A stretch of DNA of 64,000 nucleotides, taken from positions 437,775 to 501,774 of the forward strand of contig NZ_LWKZ01000001.1 of NCBI RefSeq assembly GCF_001905005.1, written 5' to 3'. The translations under genes and the position numbers were made by a program. Positions 50,901 through 62,900 of this stretch are shown piece after piece. The notes below the pieces were generated by a model. That model ran no database searches. It saw only the letters and a list, made by a program, of their open reading frames with translations, and had not been told where the DNA came from. The stretch comes from Streptomyces sp. CB02923. Its GTDB lineage: Bacteria > Actinomycetota > Actinomycetes > Streptomycetales > Streptomycetaceae. Position 1 is the first letter of the stretch, and every line of letters starts with the position of its first letter.

Positions 50901-53900
50901 CGGCGACGCCGTCCGGCACCGGCCGCAGCTTCTCGTCCAGGACGTACACCCGCACGTTCGGGAGCGGCCGGCCGATCATCGGCGGCCGTTCGGGTCCGGT
51001 GACGTCGCCGGTGGTGACCCAGACGGTGGCTTCCGTCGGCCCGTAGAGGTTGACGGCTCCGCCGCCCTGGGCGTGCAGCCGCTCGGCCAGGGCGGCGGGC
51101 AGCGCCTCGCCGCCGACCAGCAGCCGTACGCCCGCGAGGTCCGCGGCGGCCTCGTCGGGGCCGTCGCCGGAGCCGCCCAGCATCGACCGGTAGACGGACG
51201 GGGTGGCCTGGAAGAGGGTCGCGCCGCTCTCCGCGACCAGGCGGCGCAGGGCGAGCGGGTCCTTGGCGGTCCCGGACGGGGCGAGCACCACGCTCGCGCC
51301 GGACAGCAGCGGGGCGTGGATCTCCACGGCCGCGATGTCGAAGGTGATCGTGGTGGCGGCGACCATGCGGTCGTCGGGCGTCATCGGTACGCGGGTCAGC
51401 ACCGCGTCCAGGAAGTGCGCGATGCTCGCGTGGGAGATCACCACGCCCTTCGGGCGGCCGGTGGATCCCGAGGTGTAGATGACGTACGCGGCGTCCGCCG
51501 GGTGGGCCGGTGTGCCGCGTTCGGCGTCGGTCACGTCGTCGTCCCGGCGGGCGAGGAGCTGTTCCTCGGTGTCCGGGTCGCCGAGGCGTACGCACGGTTC
51601 GGGCAGCGGGCCGGGCAGAGCGCCGTGCAGTGCCGCGGTGGTGATCACGGCGGCCGGGGCCGCGTCCTGGAGGACGTACGCGAGCCGGTCGGCCGGGTTG
51701 GCCGGGTCGAGCGGCAGGTAGGCCGCGCCGGTCTTCCAGACGGCCAGCAGCGCGACGACCAGGTCCGCCGTGCGGGGCAGCGCCAGCGCCACCACGCTGT
51801 CCCGGCGGATGCCGCTGTCCAGCAGGTGGCGCGCGAGCCGGTTGGCGCGGCGGTTCAGGTCCGCGTAGGCCGTCTCCTGGTCGCCCGCGCGCACGGCGAG
51901 GGCGCCGGGGGTGCGGGCCGCCTGCCGCTCGAACCGTTCGTGCGGCAGCCCGGCGGGCGTGCCGCCGCCGGTCGCGTTGCGCGTCCGGAGCAGTTCGGTG
52001 TGCTCCGCGTCGGAGAGCAGCCGGGCGTCGGCGAGGCGGACGGACGGGTCGCGGACCACTGCGCGCAGGAAGCCGGTGTACCAGGCGGCGATCTTCTCGG
52101 CGGTGCTCCGGTCGAACAGTTCGGTGGCGTACTCCAGCGTGGCGCCGATGCCGTCGGGGGTGCCCGCTTCCGTCAGGGCCTCGCCCATGCTCAGGAACAG
52201 GTCGAACTTGGAGTTCTCGCTGTCCAGCGGGTACGGCTCGGCCTCGGCGCCGGCCATGGTCAGCGTCGGCGCCTCGGTGTTCTGGAGCGCGAACATGACC
52301 TGGAACAGCGCGTTGCCGGAGAGCGACCGCACCGGGTTGACCGCCTCGACCAGGTACTCGAACGGCAGGTCCTGGTGGGCGTAGGCGGCCAGGGAGCGGT
52401 CCCGTGCGCGGGCGAGGAGGTCGCCGAACCGGGGGTCGCCGGAGGTGTCCGTACGGAGCACCAGCGTGTTGACGAAGAAGCCCACCAGGCCGGACAGGGC
52501 CTCGTCGGTGCGGCCCGCGATCGGGACGCCGACGGGGATGTCGTGGCCGGCGCCGAGCCGGGACAGCAGCGCGGCGAAACCGGTCTGGAGCACCATGAAC
52601 AGAGTGGTGCGGGTGTCCGCGGCGAGCTGCCGCAGCCCGGCGTGCAGTTCCGCGTCCAGGGTGAAGGGCAGCAGGCCGCCGCGGTAGTCGGCGACGGCGG
52701 GGCGCGGCCGGTCGGTGGGCAGTTCCAGCTGGGCCGGGATGCCGTCGAGGGCGTCCTTCCAGTACGCGAGCTGGCGCGCGGCCATGCTGTCCGGCTCGTC
52801 GGCCCGGCCGAGGAGTTCCTGCTGCCAGATCGCGTAGTCCGCGTACTGGACGGGCAGCGGGCTCCAGTCCGGGGCCGTACCCGCGAGGCGGGCCTCGTAG
52901 GCGGTCCTGAGGTCGCGCATCAGCGGGGCGCGGGAGGCGCCGTCACCGATGATGTGGTGCATGACGAGCACGAGGACCGGCGCGCCGCCATCCGGGCGCT
53001 CGAACAGCCAGGCCCGTACGGGCGGTTCGCTGTCCAGCCCGAAGCGGTGTCCGGCCGCCTCCTGCACGGCCCGGTGCAGCCGCTCCGCCGTCACCTCCTC
53101 GGCCCTCAGGTCCAGTACGGCGTCGGCCGGTTCGAGCACCACCTGCCGCGGTTCGCCGTCCACGTCCGGGAAGACGGTGCGCAGCGACTCGTGCCGCCCG
53201 GCCAGGTCGTTCAGCGCCGCGCGCAGCGCCTGCCGGTCCACGGTGCCGGTGAGCCGGAGCGCGAGCGGCCAGTTGTAGGCGGCCGAGGGGCCCTCCAGCT
53301 GGTGCAGGAACCACAGGCGGCGCTGCGCGAAGGACAGCGGTACGGCCTGCGGGCGGGGCATGGGCACGAGTGCCGTACGGGCCTGTCCCCCGGCGGCGTC
53401 CAGCCGGGCGGCCAGCCCGGCGACGGTCGGTGCCTCGAAGACCGCGCCGAGCGGCAGCTCGATGCCGAGGGCCGCGCGGACGCGGCCGACCAGCCGGGTA
53501 GCGAGCAGGGAGTGGCCGCCCAGGTCGAAGAAGCTGTCGTCGACGGTGACCCGTGCGACGCCGAGCACGTCGGCGTACAGGGCGCACAGCAGCTCTTCCC
53601 GCGGGGTGCGCGGTGCGCGCCCTTCGCTGAGGGCGCCGAAGTCGGGGGCGGGCAGCGCGCGGTGGTCCAGCTTGCCGTTGGGCGTCAGCGGTACGGCGTC
53701 GAGGGCCACCACCGCGGCCGGGACCATGTACTCCGGCAGCTGTCCGGCGGCGTGCGCGCGCAGCGCGGCGGCGTCGAACGCCGCCTGCCCTTCGGGCACC
53801 ACGTAGCCGACCAGGCGGGTGTCGCCCTGCCCGGCGTCGCGGGCCACGACGACGGCCTGTCGCACGTCAGGGTGGTCCAGCAGGGCCGAGGCGACCTCGC

Positions 53901-56900
53901 CGGGCTCGACGCGGAAGCCGCGGATCTTGATCTGTTCGTCGGCCCGGCCCGCGTACTCCAGCTGGCCGTCCGGGCGCCACCGCGCCAGGTCACCGGTGCG
54001 GTACATCCGTACGCCCGGCTCGAACGGGCAGGCCACGAAGCGCTCCGCGGTCAGTCCCGCGCGGCCGAGGTAGCCGCGGGCCAGCTGGGCGCCCGACACG
54101 TACAGCTCGCCCGCCGTGCCGGTCGGCACCGGTTCCAGGCGCGCGTCGAGGACGTACGCCCGCATGTTCCAGAACGGGCGGCCGATGGGCACCGGCCCGG
54201 CGGGCAGCTTCTGCTTCGGGCCGATGCGGAATTCGGTGCAGTTGACGGTCGTCTCGGTCGGCCCGTAGGCGTTGACGACGGTCACCCGGCGGTGGCCGGC
54301 GCGCCACTGCGCGAGGGCCGCGGAGGTCAGTGGCTCGCCGCCGAGGATCAACATCTCCCCGGGCGACCAGCGCTCGGGCAGGTCGCCGAGGAGCGGCAGG
54401 TGCGACGGCGTGGCCTTCAGCAGGGCCACCGGCACCGCGTTGTCCTGCCCGGCGACGTCGTCCAGGCTGCCCAGGCAGACCCGGCCGCCGACGGTCAGCG
54501 TCGTGTAGAGGCCGGTGACGGTGAGGTCGAAGGCGATGGAGGTGGGCACCAGGGTGGCGCCGCGGGCCGCCGGGTAGTGGTGGGCGGCCCAGTTGAGGTA
54601 GTTGACGAGGGCGCGGTGTTCGGTGACCACGCCCTTGGGGGTGCCGGTGGAGCCGGAGGTGTAGATGACGTACGCCGGGTGCTCCATCGCGACGTCGGTC
54701 TCGGGGTCGTCGTCCGGGTAGCCGGACAGGTCCCGGTCCAGTGCCGCCGCGTCGAGGACGAGCAGCGGCGCCGCGTCGGCGAGGACGAACGCCCGCCGCT
54801 CCCGCGGGTACTCCGGGTCGACGGGTACGTACGCGCCGCCCGCCTTCAGTACGGCCAGCAGCGCCACCACCAGGCCGACGGACCGCGGCAGCACGACCGC
54901 CACCCGCGTCTCCGGCCGGACGCCCTGCCCGATCAGCCGGTGCGCCAGCCGGTTGGCCCGCGCGTTCAGCTCCCCGTACGTGACGGATTCCGTGCCACAC
55001 ACCACCGCGACCGCGTCCGGGGCGCGCCGCACCTGGATCTCGAACTGCTCGGCGACGGTGAACTCCGGCACCTCGACCGCCGTGTCGTTCCAGGCGGTGA
55101 GCAGCTGTCCGCGCTCCCGCTCGTCGAGCAGCCGGACCCGGCCGAGCGGCAGCGACGGGTCGGCCGTCATCTGCTCCAGCAGCCGCTTCCAGCGCGCCAG
55201 CAGCCCTTCGACCGTGGACCGGTCGAACAGGTCGGCCGCGTACTTCACCGAGCCCGCGATCCCGGCCGGCGCGCCGTCGGCGCCGTGCCGCTCCAGCACG
55301 TTGACCGACAGGTCCGCCTTGGCGGTCCCGATGTCCACCGTCTCGCCGCTGACGTCCAGGCCGGGCAGCGTGAAGCCGCCGGACGGGTCGTCCTGGAGGA
55401 CCAGCATCACCTGGAAGAGGGGGTGGTGGGAGGTGGAGCGCCGGGGGTTGAGCAGTTCGACGAGGTGGTCGAACGGCACGTCCTGGTGGGCGTAGGCGGC
55501 CAGGTTGGTGTCGCGTACGCGGCCGAGCAGCTCCTCGAAGCCGGGGTCGCCGGACGTGTCCGTGCGCAGCACCAGCGTGTTGACGAAGAAGCCGACCAGG
55601 TCGTTGAGCGCGTCGTCCATGCGCCCGGCGACCGGGGAGCCCACCGGGATGTCGGTCCCGGCGCCGAGCCGCGTCAGCAGCCCGGCCAGGGCGGCCTGGA
55701 GGGCCATGAAGACCGTGCCGCCGGAGGCGCGGGCCAGGTCCGCCAGCCGCGCGTGCACCGCCGCGTCCAGCTCGAAGGGCACCGAGGCGCCGGTGTACGA
55801 GGCCACGGCGGGACGGGGGCGGTCGGCGGGCAGGCTGATCTGCTCGGGCAGCCCGGCCAGCGCCTCGCGCCAGTAGGCGACCTGCTGTCCGTACATGCTC
55901 TCCGGGTCGTCCTCGTCGCCGAGCAGTTCGCGCTGCCACAGCGTGTAGTCGATGTACTGCACCGGCAGGGCCTCCCAGCGCGGCGCCGCACCGCGCTTGC
56001 GCGCCTCGTACGCCGTCACCACGTCGCGGGCCAGCGGCCCCATGGACCAGCCGTCACCGGTGATGTGGTGCAGGAGCAGCAGCAGGACGCAGTCATCCGG
56101 CCCCAGCTCGAACAGCCGTGCCCGGAAGGGAAGTTCGGCAGCCAGGTCGAAGGTGTACCGGGCCGCCTCGTCGAGGGCGGCGGGCAGCTCGGCCTCCGTG
56201 ACCGTACGGCGCTCCCAGCCGAAACCGGCGTCGGCGGCGTCCAGCACCACCTGGTGGGGCTCGCCGTCGGTGACGCGGAAGACCGTACGCAGCGCGTCGT
56301 GCCGGCCGACCGCGTCGAGCAGCGCGGCCCGCAGCGCCTCGTGGTCCACCGTGCCTTTCAGCCGCAGCGGCAGCGGCATGTTGTACGTCGCCGACGGGCC
56401 CTCCAGCTGGTGCAGGAACCACAGGCGGCGCTGCGCGAAGGACAGCGGGATCAGGTCCGGGCGCGGCATGGGGCCCAGCGCGGTGCGCGTCGGGCCGCCG
56501 AGGCCGAGCTGTTCGACCAGTCCGGCCACCGTCGGCGCCTCGAACAGCACCCTGAAGGGGAGTTCCACATCGAGTTCGGCGCGCACCCGGCTGACGAGCC
56601 GGGTGGCGAGCAGGGAATGCCCGCCGAGGTCGAAGAAGCTGTCGTCGAGACCGACCCGGTCCACGTCCAGCACCTCGCGGTACAGACGGCACAGCGTCTC
56701 TTCCTGCGGGGTGCGCGGGGCACGCCCTCCGTCGGCCGCCGCACCGGCCGCGTAGTCCGGTACGGGCAGGGCCCTGCGGTCCAGCTTGTCGTTCGGGGTC
56801 AGCGGGAGCCGGTCCAGCAGCAGCACGGCGGCCGGTACCAGGTACTCCGGCAGCCGCTCCGCCAGGCGCGCGAGGAGCGCCGCCGGGTCGGCGGGCGCGG

Positions 56901-59900
56901 AGCCGCCCGTGGCGTCCGGCACGGCGTAGGCGACGAGCCGCTGGTCACCGGGCGTGTCCTCACGCACGATGACGACGGCCTGCCGTACACCGTCGAAGCC
57001 GGTCAGCACGGACTCGATCTCGCCGGGCTCGATACGGAAGCCACGCAGCTTGACCTGTTCGTCGGCCCGGCCCAGGTACTCCAACTGGCCATCGGCGCGC
57101 CACCGCGCCAGGTCACCGGTGCGGTACATCCGCGCGCCCGGCTCGAACGGCGACGCCACGAAGCGCTCCGCCGTAAGCCCCGGACGGTTCGCGTAACCGC
57201 GCGCCAGGCCCGCACCCGACGCGTACAGCTCACCGGTCACGCCCACCGGCACCGGACGCAGACCAGCATCCAGCACGTACGTACGCGTGTTGGCGATCGG
57301 GTGCCCGATCGGCGCGGCCGTCTCGTCCGTGGTCCCGCTCATCGAGACACAGACCGTCGACTCCGTGGGGCCGTACGCGTTGACGACCTCCCGGCCGCCC
57401 GCCGACCAGCGGGCGATCAGCTCCGGCGGCGCGGCCTCGCCCGCCAGCACCACCATCGCGAGCGCGTCCAGCGCCGTCTCGGCACCCGCCGGGACCGCGC
57501 CCAGCACCGACGGCGGCAGCGTCAGGTGCGTCACCCGCTGTCCGGCCAGCACCTCCCGCAGGGCCTCGCCGACCAACCGCCCACCCTCGGGAACCACCAG
57601 CGTGGCACCGGAGCCGAACGCCATCACCAGCTCCCACCAGGCGGCGTCGAAGCTGGGCGAGGCGAACTGGAGCACCCGGCTGCCCGCCGCCACACCGAGC
57701 CGCTGGGCCTGCGCGTGCGCCAGGCTCGCCACGCCACGGTGGGAGACGACGACGCCCTTGGGTGTGCCGGTGGAACCGGAGGTGTAGATGACGTAGGCGG
57801 GGTGCTCCGGTGCGACGCGCACGTCCGGGGCGGTGTCCGGGAACCCGGACAGGTCCCGGCGCAGCGCTGCCTCGTCCAGGACGAGGACCGGCGCGGAATC
57901 ACCGAGAATGAACTCCCGCCGCTCCTGCGGGTATTCAGGATCGACAGGTACGTACGCGCCACCGGCCTTGAGGATGCCGAGGACCGCGACCACCATCTCG
58001 ACCGAGCGCGGCAGCACCACCCCCACCAGCTTCTCCGGACCCACACCCTGACCGCGCAGCCAGTGCGCCAGCCGGTTCGCCCGCGCCTCCAGCTCCCCGT
58101 ACGACAACGACTCGCCACCGCAGACGACCGCGACAGCGCCCGCGTCCCGGCGCGCGTGAGCGGCGAACAGCCCGGCGAGCGTGGCGGCGGGCACCTCGGC
58201 GGCCGTCCGGTTCCACTCGGAGACGATCTGCCTACGCTCATCGCCCGACAGCAGCTCGACCCTGCCGATCCGCACCGACGGATCGGCCGTCACCTGCTCC
58301 AGCAGCCGCTTCCACCGGACCAGCAGCCCCTCGACCGTCGGCCCGTCGAACAGCTCGGTGGAGTACTGGACGGCAGCGGCGACGCCCTGCGGCCCGCCGT
58401 CCGTGCCGTGCCGCTCCACCACGTTCAGTTCGAGGTCGGCCTTGGAGATGCCGAGGTCGACGCCCTCGATGTCCACCTGGATGCCCGGCAGGTCGAAGCC
58501 TGCCTCCTGGGCGTTCTGGAGGCCGAGGATCACCTGGAAGAGCGGGTGGTGGGAGGTGGAACGCTCCGGGTTCAGCAGCTCCACCAAGTGCTCGAACGGG
58601 ACGTCCTGGTGCGCGTACGCAGCCAGGTTGGTGTCACGTACGCGCCCGAGCAACTCCTCGAAGCTCGGATCACCGGACGTGTCCGTCCGCAGCACCAGCG
58701 TGTTGACGAAGAAACCCACCAGGTCATCGAGAGCGTCGTCCATACGCCCCGCGATCGGCGACCCCAGCGGAATGTCCGTCCCCGCACCGAGACGCGTCAT
58801 CAGCGCGGCCATGCCGGCCTGGAGCACCATGAACACCGTCGTGTTCGACCGGCGCGCCAGCTCCACCAGCCGCCCGTGCAGACCGGCGTCCAGTTCGAAG
58901 AGGAGGGACGCGCCCTCGTAGGAGGCGACGGCCGGGCGCGGCCGGTCGGCGGGGAGGGACACCTGTTCCGGCAGGCCCGCCAGCTGCGTACGCCAGTAGT
59001 CGACCTGCTTCGCGTAGACGCTGTCCGCGTCGGCCTCGTCGCCCAGCAGCTCGCGCTGCCACAGGGAGTAGTCCGCGTACTGCACCGGCAGCCCGGTCCA
59101 CTGCGGGGCATCGCCCTGGACGCGGGCCGTGTAGGCGGCGACCACGTCACGGGCCAGGGGGCCCATGGACCAGCCGTCCCCCGCGATGTGGTGCAGCAGG
59201 AGCAGCAGCACGCTCTCCCGCGCGCCGGACTCGAAGAGCAGCGCGCGCACGGGAACGTCGGTGGCCAGCTCGAAGGCGTACCGGGCCGCCTCGTCGAGGG
59301 CGGCGGGCAGCTCCGCCTCCGTGACGGTACGGCGCTCCCAGCCGAAGCCCGCTCCGGCCGGGTCCAGCACCCGCTGGTACGGCTCGCCGTCACGCTCCGG
59401 GAAGACCGTACGCAGCGACTCGTGCCGCCCGACCACGTCCCGCAGGGCCACGTGCAGCGCCTCCGTGTCCACCCCGCCCACGAGCCGCAGGGCCAGCGGG
59501 ATGTTGTACGTGGCGGACGGCCCCTCCAGCTTGTGCAGGAACCACAGGCGGCGCTGCGCGAACGACAGGGGCACGGCCGCCGGACGCGGCATGGGCGCCA
59601 GTGCCGTACGCAGCCGGCCGCCGGACGCGCCCAGGCGTGTGGCCAGACCGGCGACCGTGGGCGTGCCGAACACGTCCTTGATCGGCAGTTCCGTACCGAG
59701 GACGCTGCGGACCCGGCTGACCAGGCGGGTGGCGAGCAGCGAATGCCCGCCGAGGTCGAAGAAACTGTCGTCGATACCGACCCGGTCCACGCCCAGCACC
59801 TCGGCGAACAGGCCGCACAGGACCTCTTCCTGCGGGGTGCGCGGGGCACGGCCGTCGGCCGGGGCCGCATACTCGGGGGCGGGCAGGGATCTGCGGTCCA

Positions 59901-62900
59901 GCTTGCCGTTCGGGGTCAGCGGCAGCCGGTCCAGGATCACGACGGCCGACGGGACCAGGTGGGCGGGCAGCCGCTCCGCAAGATACGAGGTGAGCCCGGC
60001 GGGCCCGGTCGTCGCGGCCGTACCGTCCGGCACGACGTACGCGACGAGACGCCGGTCACCGGGAACGTCCTCCCGCGCGACGACGGCAGCCTGCCGTACG
60101 CCTTCCACGGCGGCCAGCCGCGACGCGATCTCGCCGGGCTCGATACGGAAGCCGCGGATCTTGACCTGTTCGTCGGCGCGGCCCAGGTACTCCAGCTGCC
60201 CGTCGGCGCGCCACCGCGCCAGGTCACCGGTGCGGTACATCCGCACGCCCGGATCGAACGGCGACGCCACGAAGCGCTCCGCCGTAAGCCCCGGGCGGTT
60301 CGCGTAACCACGCGCCAGCCCCGCACCCGACGCGTACAGCTCACCGGTCACACCCACCGGCACCGGACGCAGCCCGGCATCCAGCACGTACGTACGCGTG
60401 TTGGGGACCGGGCGGCCGATCGGCGCGGCCGACACGTCCGTGGTGCCCACCGGGTCGCTCATCGAGACACAGACGGTGGACTCCGTCGGGCCGTACGCGT
60501 TCACGACCTCCCGCCCGTCCGCCGACCAGCGGGCCACCAGCTCCGGCGGCACCGCCTCACCGGCCACCAGCACGGTCCGCAGCGCGGGCAGACGCGACTC
60601 CGTGCCGGGCGGCAGCGCGCCCAGTACGGACGGCGGCAGCGTCACATGCGTCACGCCGTGCTCCGCGAGCACCCGCGCGAGGGCTTCGCCGACCAGACGG
60701 CCGCTCTCCGGGACCACGAGCGCGGCGCCCGACGAGAACGCCATCACCAGTTCCGCCCAGGCGGCGTCGAAGCTGGGCGACGCGAACTGGAGCACCCGGC
60801 TGTCCGTGCCGACCCCCATGGGGCGGCCCTGCGCACGGGCCAGGCTCGCCACGCCACGGTGGGAGACGACGACGCCCTTGGGCGTGCCGGTGGAACCGGA
60901 GGTGTAGATGACGTAGGCGGGGTGCTCCGGTGCGACGCGCACGTCCGGGGCGGTGTCCGGGAACCCGGACAGGTCCCGGCGCAGCGCTGCCTCGTCCAGG
61001 ACGAGGACCGGCGCGGAGTCGCTGAGAATGAACTCCCGGCGCTCCTGCGGGTACTCGGGGTCTACGGGTACGTACGCGCCACCGGCCTTGAGGATGCCGA
61101 GGACCGCGACCACCATCTCGACCGAGCGCGGCAGCACCACCCCCACCAGCTTCTCCGGACCCACACCCTGCCCGCACAGCCAGTGCGCCAGCCGGTTCGC
61201 CCGCGCCTCCAGCTCCCCGTACGACACGGTCAGGGGGCCGGACAGCACGGCGGGGGCCTGCGGGGCGCGGCGCACCTCGTCCTCGAACAGTCCGGCCAGT
61301 GTCTTCGCGGGCACGTCGGCGCCTGTGGCGTTCCACTCGGCCAGCAGACGGGTGCGCTCCGCCGCCGTCAGCAGTTCCGCCCGGCCGATCCGCATCGACG
61401 GGTCGGCCGTCACCTGCTCCAGCAGGCGCAGCCAGCGCGCGGCGAAGCCTTCGACGGTGGCACGGTCGTACAGCGCCGTGGCGTACTCGGCCAGCGCCTC
61501 GATGCCGGTCGGCTCACCGGCCCCGTCGTACCCCTCGGCCACATTGAAGACCAGGTCGGCCCTGGCCACGCTGAGGCCGACACCCTCCACCTCGACCCGG
61601 AGGCCGGGGAGACGGAAGGCGGCTTCCTGACCGCTCTGGAGGCCGAGGATCACCTGGAAGAGCGGGTGGTGGGAGGTGGAACGCTCCGGGTTCAGCAGCT
61701 CCACCAGGTGCTCGAACGGGACGTCCTGGTGCGCGTACGCGGCCAGGTTGGTGTCACGTACGCGGCCGAGCAACTCCTCGAAGCTCGGATCACCGGACGT
61801 GTCCGTCCGCAGCACCAGCGTGTTGACGAAGAAACCCACCAGGTCATCGAGGGCGTCGTCCATACGCCCCGCGATCGGCGACCCCAGCGGAATGTCCGTC
61901 CCCGCACCGAGACGCGTCATCAACGCCGCCATACCCGCCTGCAACACCATGAACACCGTCGTGTTCGACCGCCGCGCCAGCTCCACCAGCCGCCCGTGCA
62001 GACCGGCGTCGATGGTGAAGGCGAGGTGGCCGCCCTCGTGGGACGTGACGGCCGGGCGGGGCCGGTCGGCGGGGAACGTCACCTGGTCGGGGAGGCCCGT
62101 CAGCTGACCGGTCCAGTAGCCCACCTGTTCCGCGTAGACGCTGTCCGGGTCGGCCGCGTCGCCCAGCAGTTGCCGTTGCCACAGGGTGTAGTCCGCGTAC
62201 TGCACCGGCAGCTCCGCCCACTGCGGAGCACCGCCCTGGACGCGGGCGCCGTACGCCGCCATGACGTCGCGCGCCAGCGGGCCCATGGACCAGCCGTCCC
62301 CCGCGATGTGGTGCATCAGGAGCAGCAGCACGCCGGTGTCGTCGTCGATGTCGTGCAGCCAGGCCCGGAGCGGAACCTCGGCGGCCAGGTCGAAGCCGTA
62401 CCGCGCCGCCTCGTCGAGGGCGGCGGGCAGCTCCGCCTCCGTGACCGTACGGCGCTCCCAGCCGAAGTCCGCCTCGGCGGCGTCCAGTACCAGCTGGTAC
62501 GGCTCCCCCTCGCGGCTCTCCCGGATGACGGTACGCAGCGACTCGTGCCGCGCCACCACGTCGCCCAGCGCCGCCCGCAGGACGTCCGCGTCGGCACCGC
62601 CCGTCAGGCGCAGCACCAGCGGCATGTTGTACGTCGCGGACGGCCCCTCCAGCTTGTGCAGGAACCACAGGCGGCGCTGCGCGAACGACAGCGGCAGCCG
62701 CTCGGGGCGCGGCAGCCGCACCAGCGCCGTACGGGCCCGCTCCCCCGCCGCCGCAAGACGGCCGGCCAACGCGGCGACCGTCGGCGCGCCGAAGACATCC
62801 TTGATCGGGATCTCGACGTCGAGAGCGCTGCGGATGCGGCTGACGAGGCGGGTGGCGAGCAGGGAGTGCCCGCCGAGGTCGAAGAAACTGTCGTCGATAC

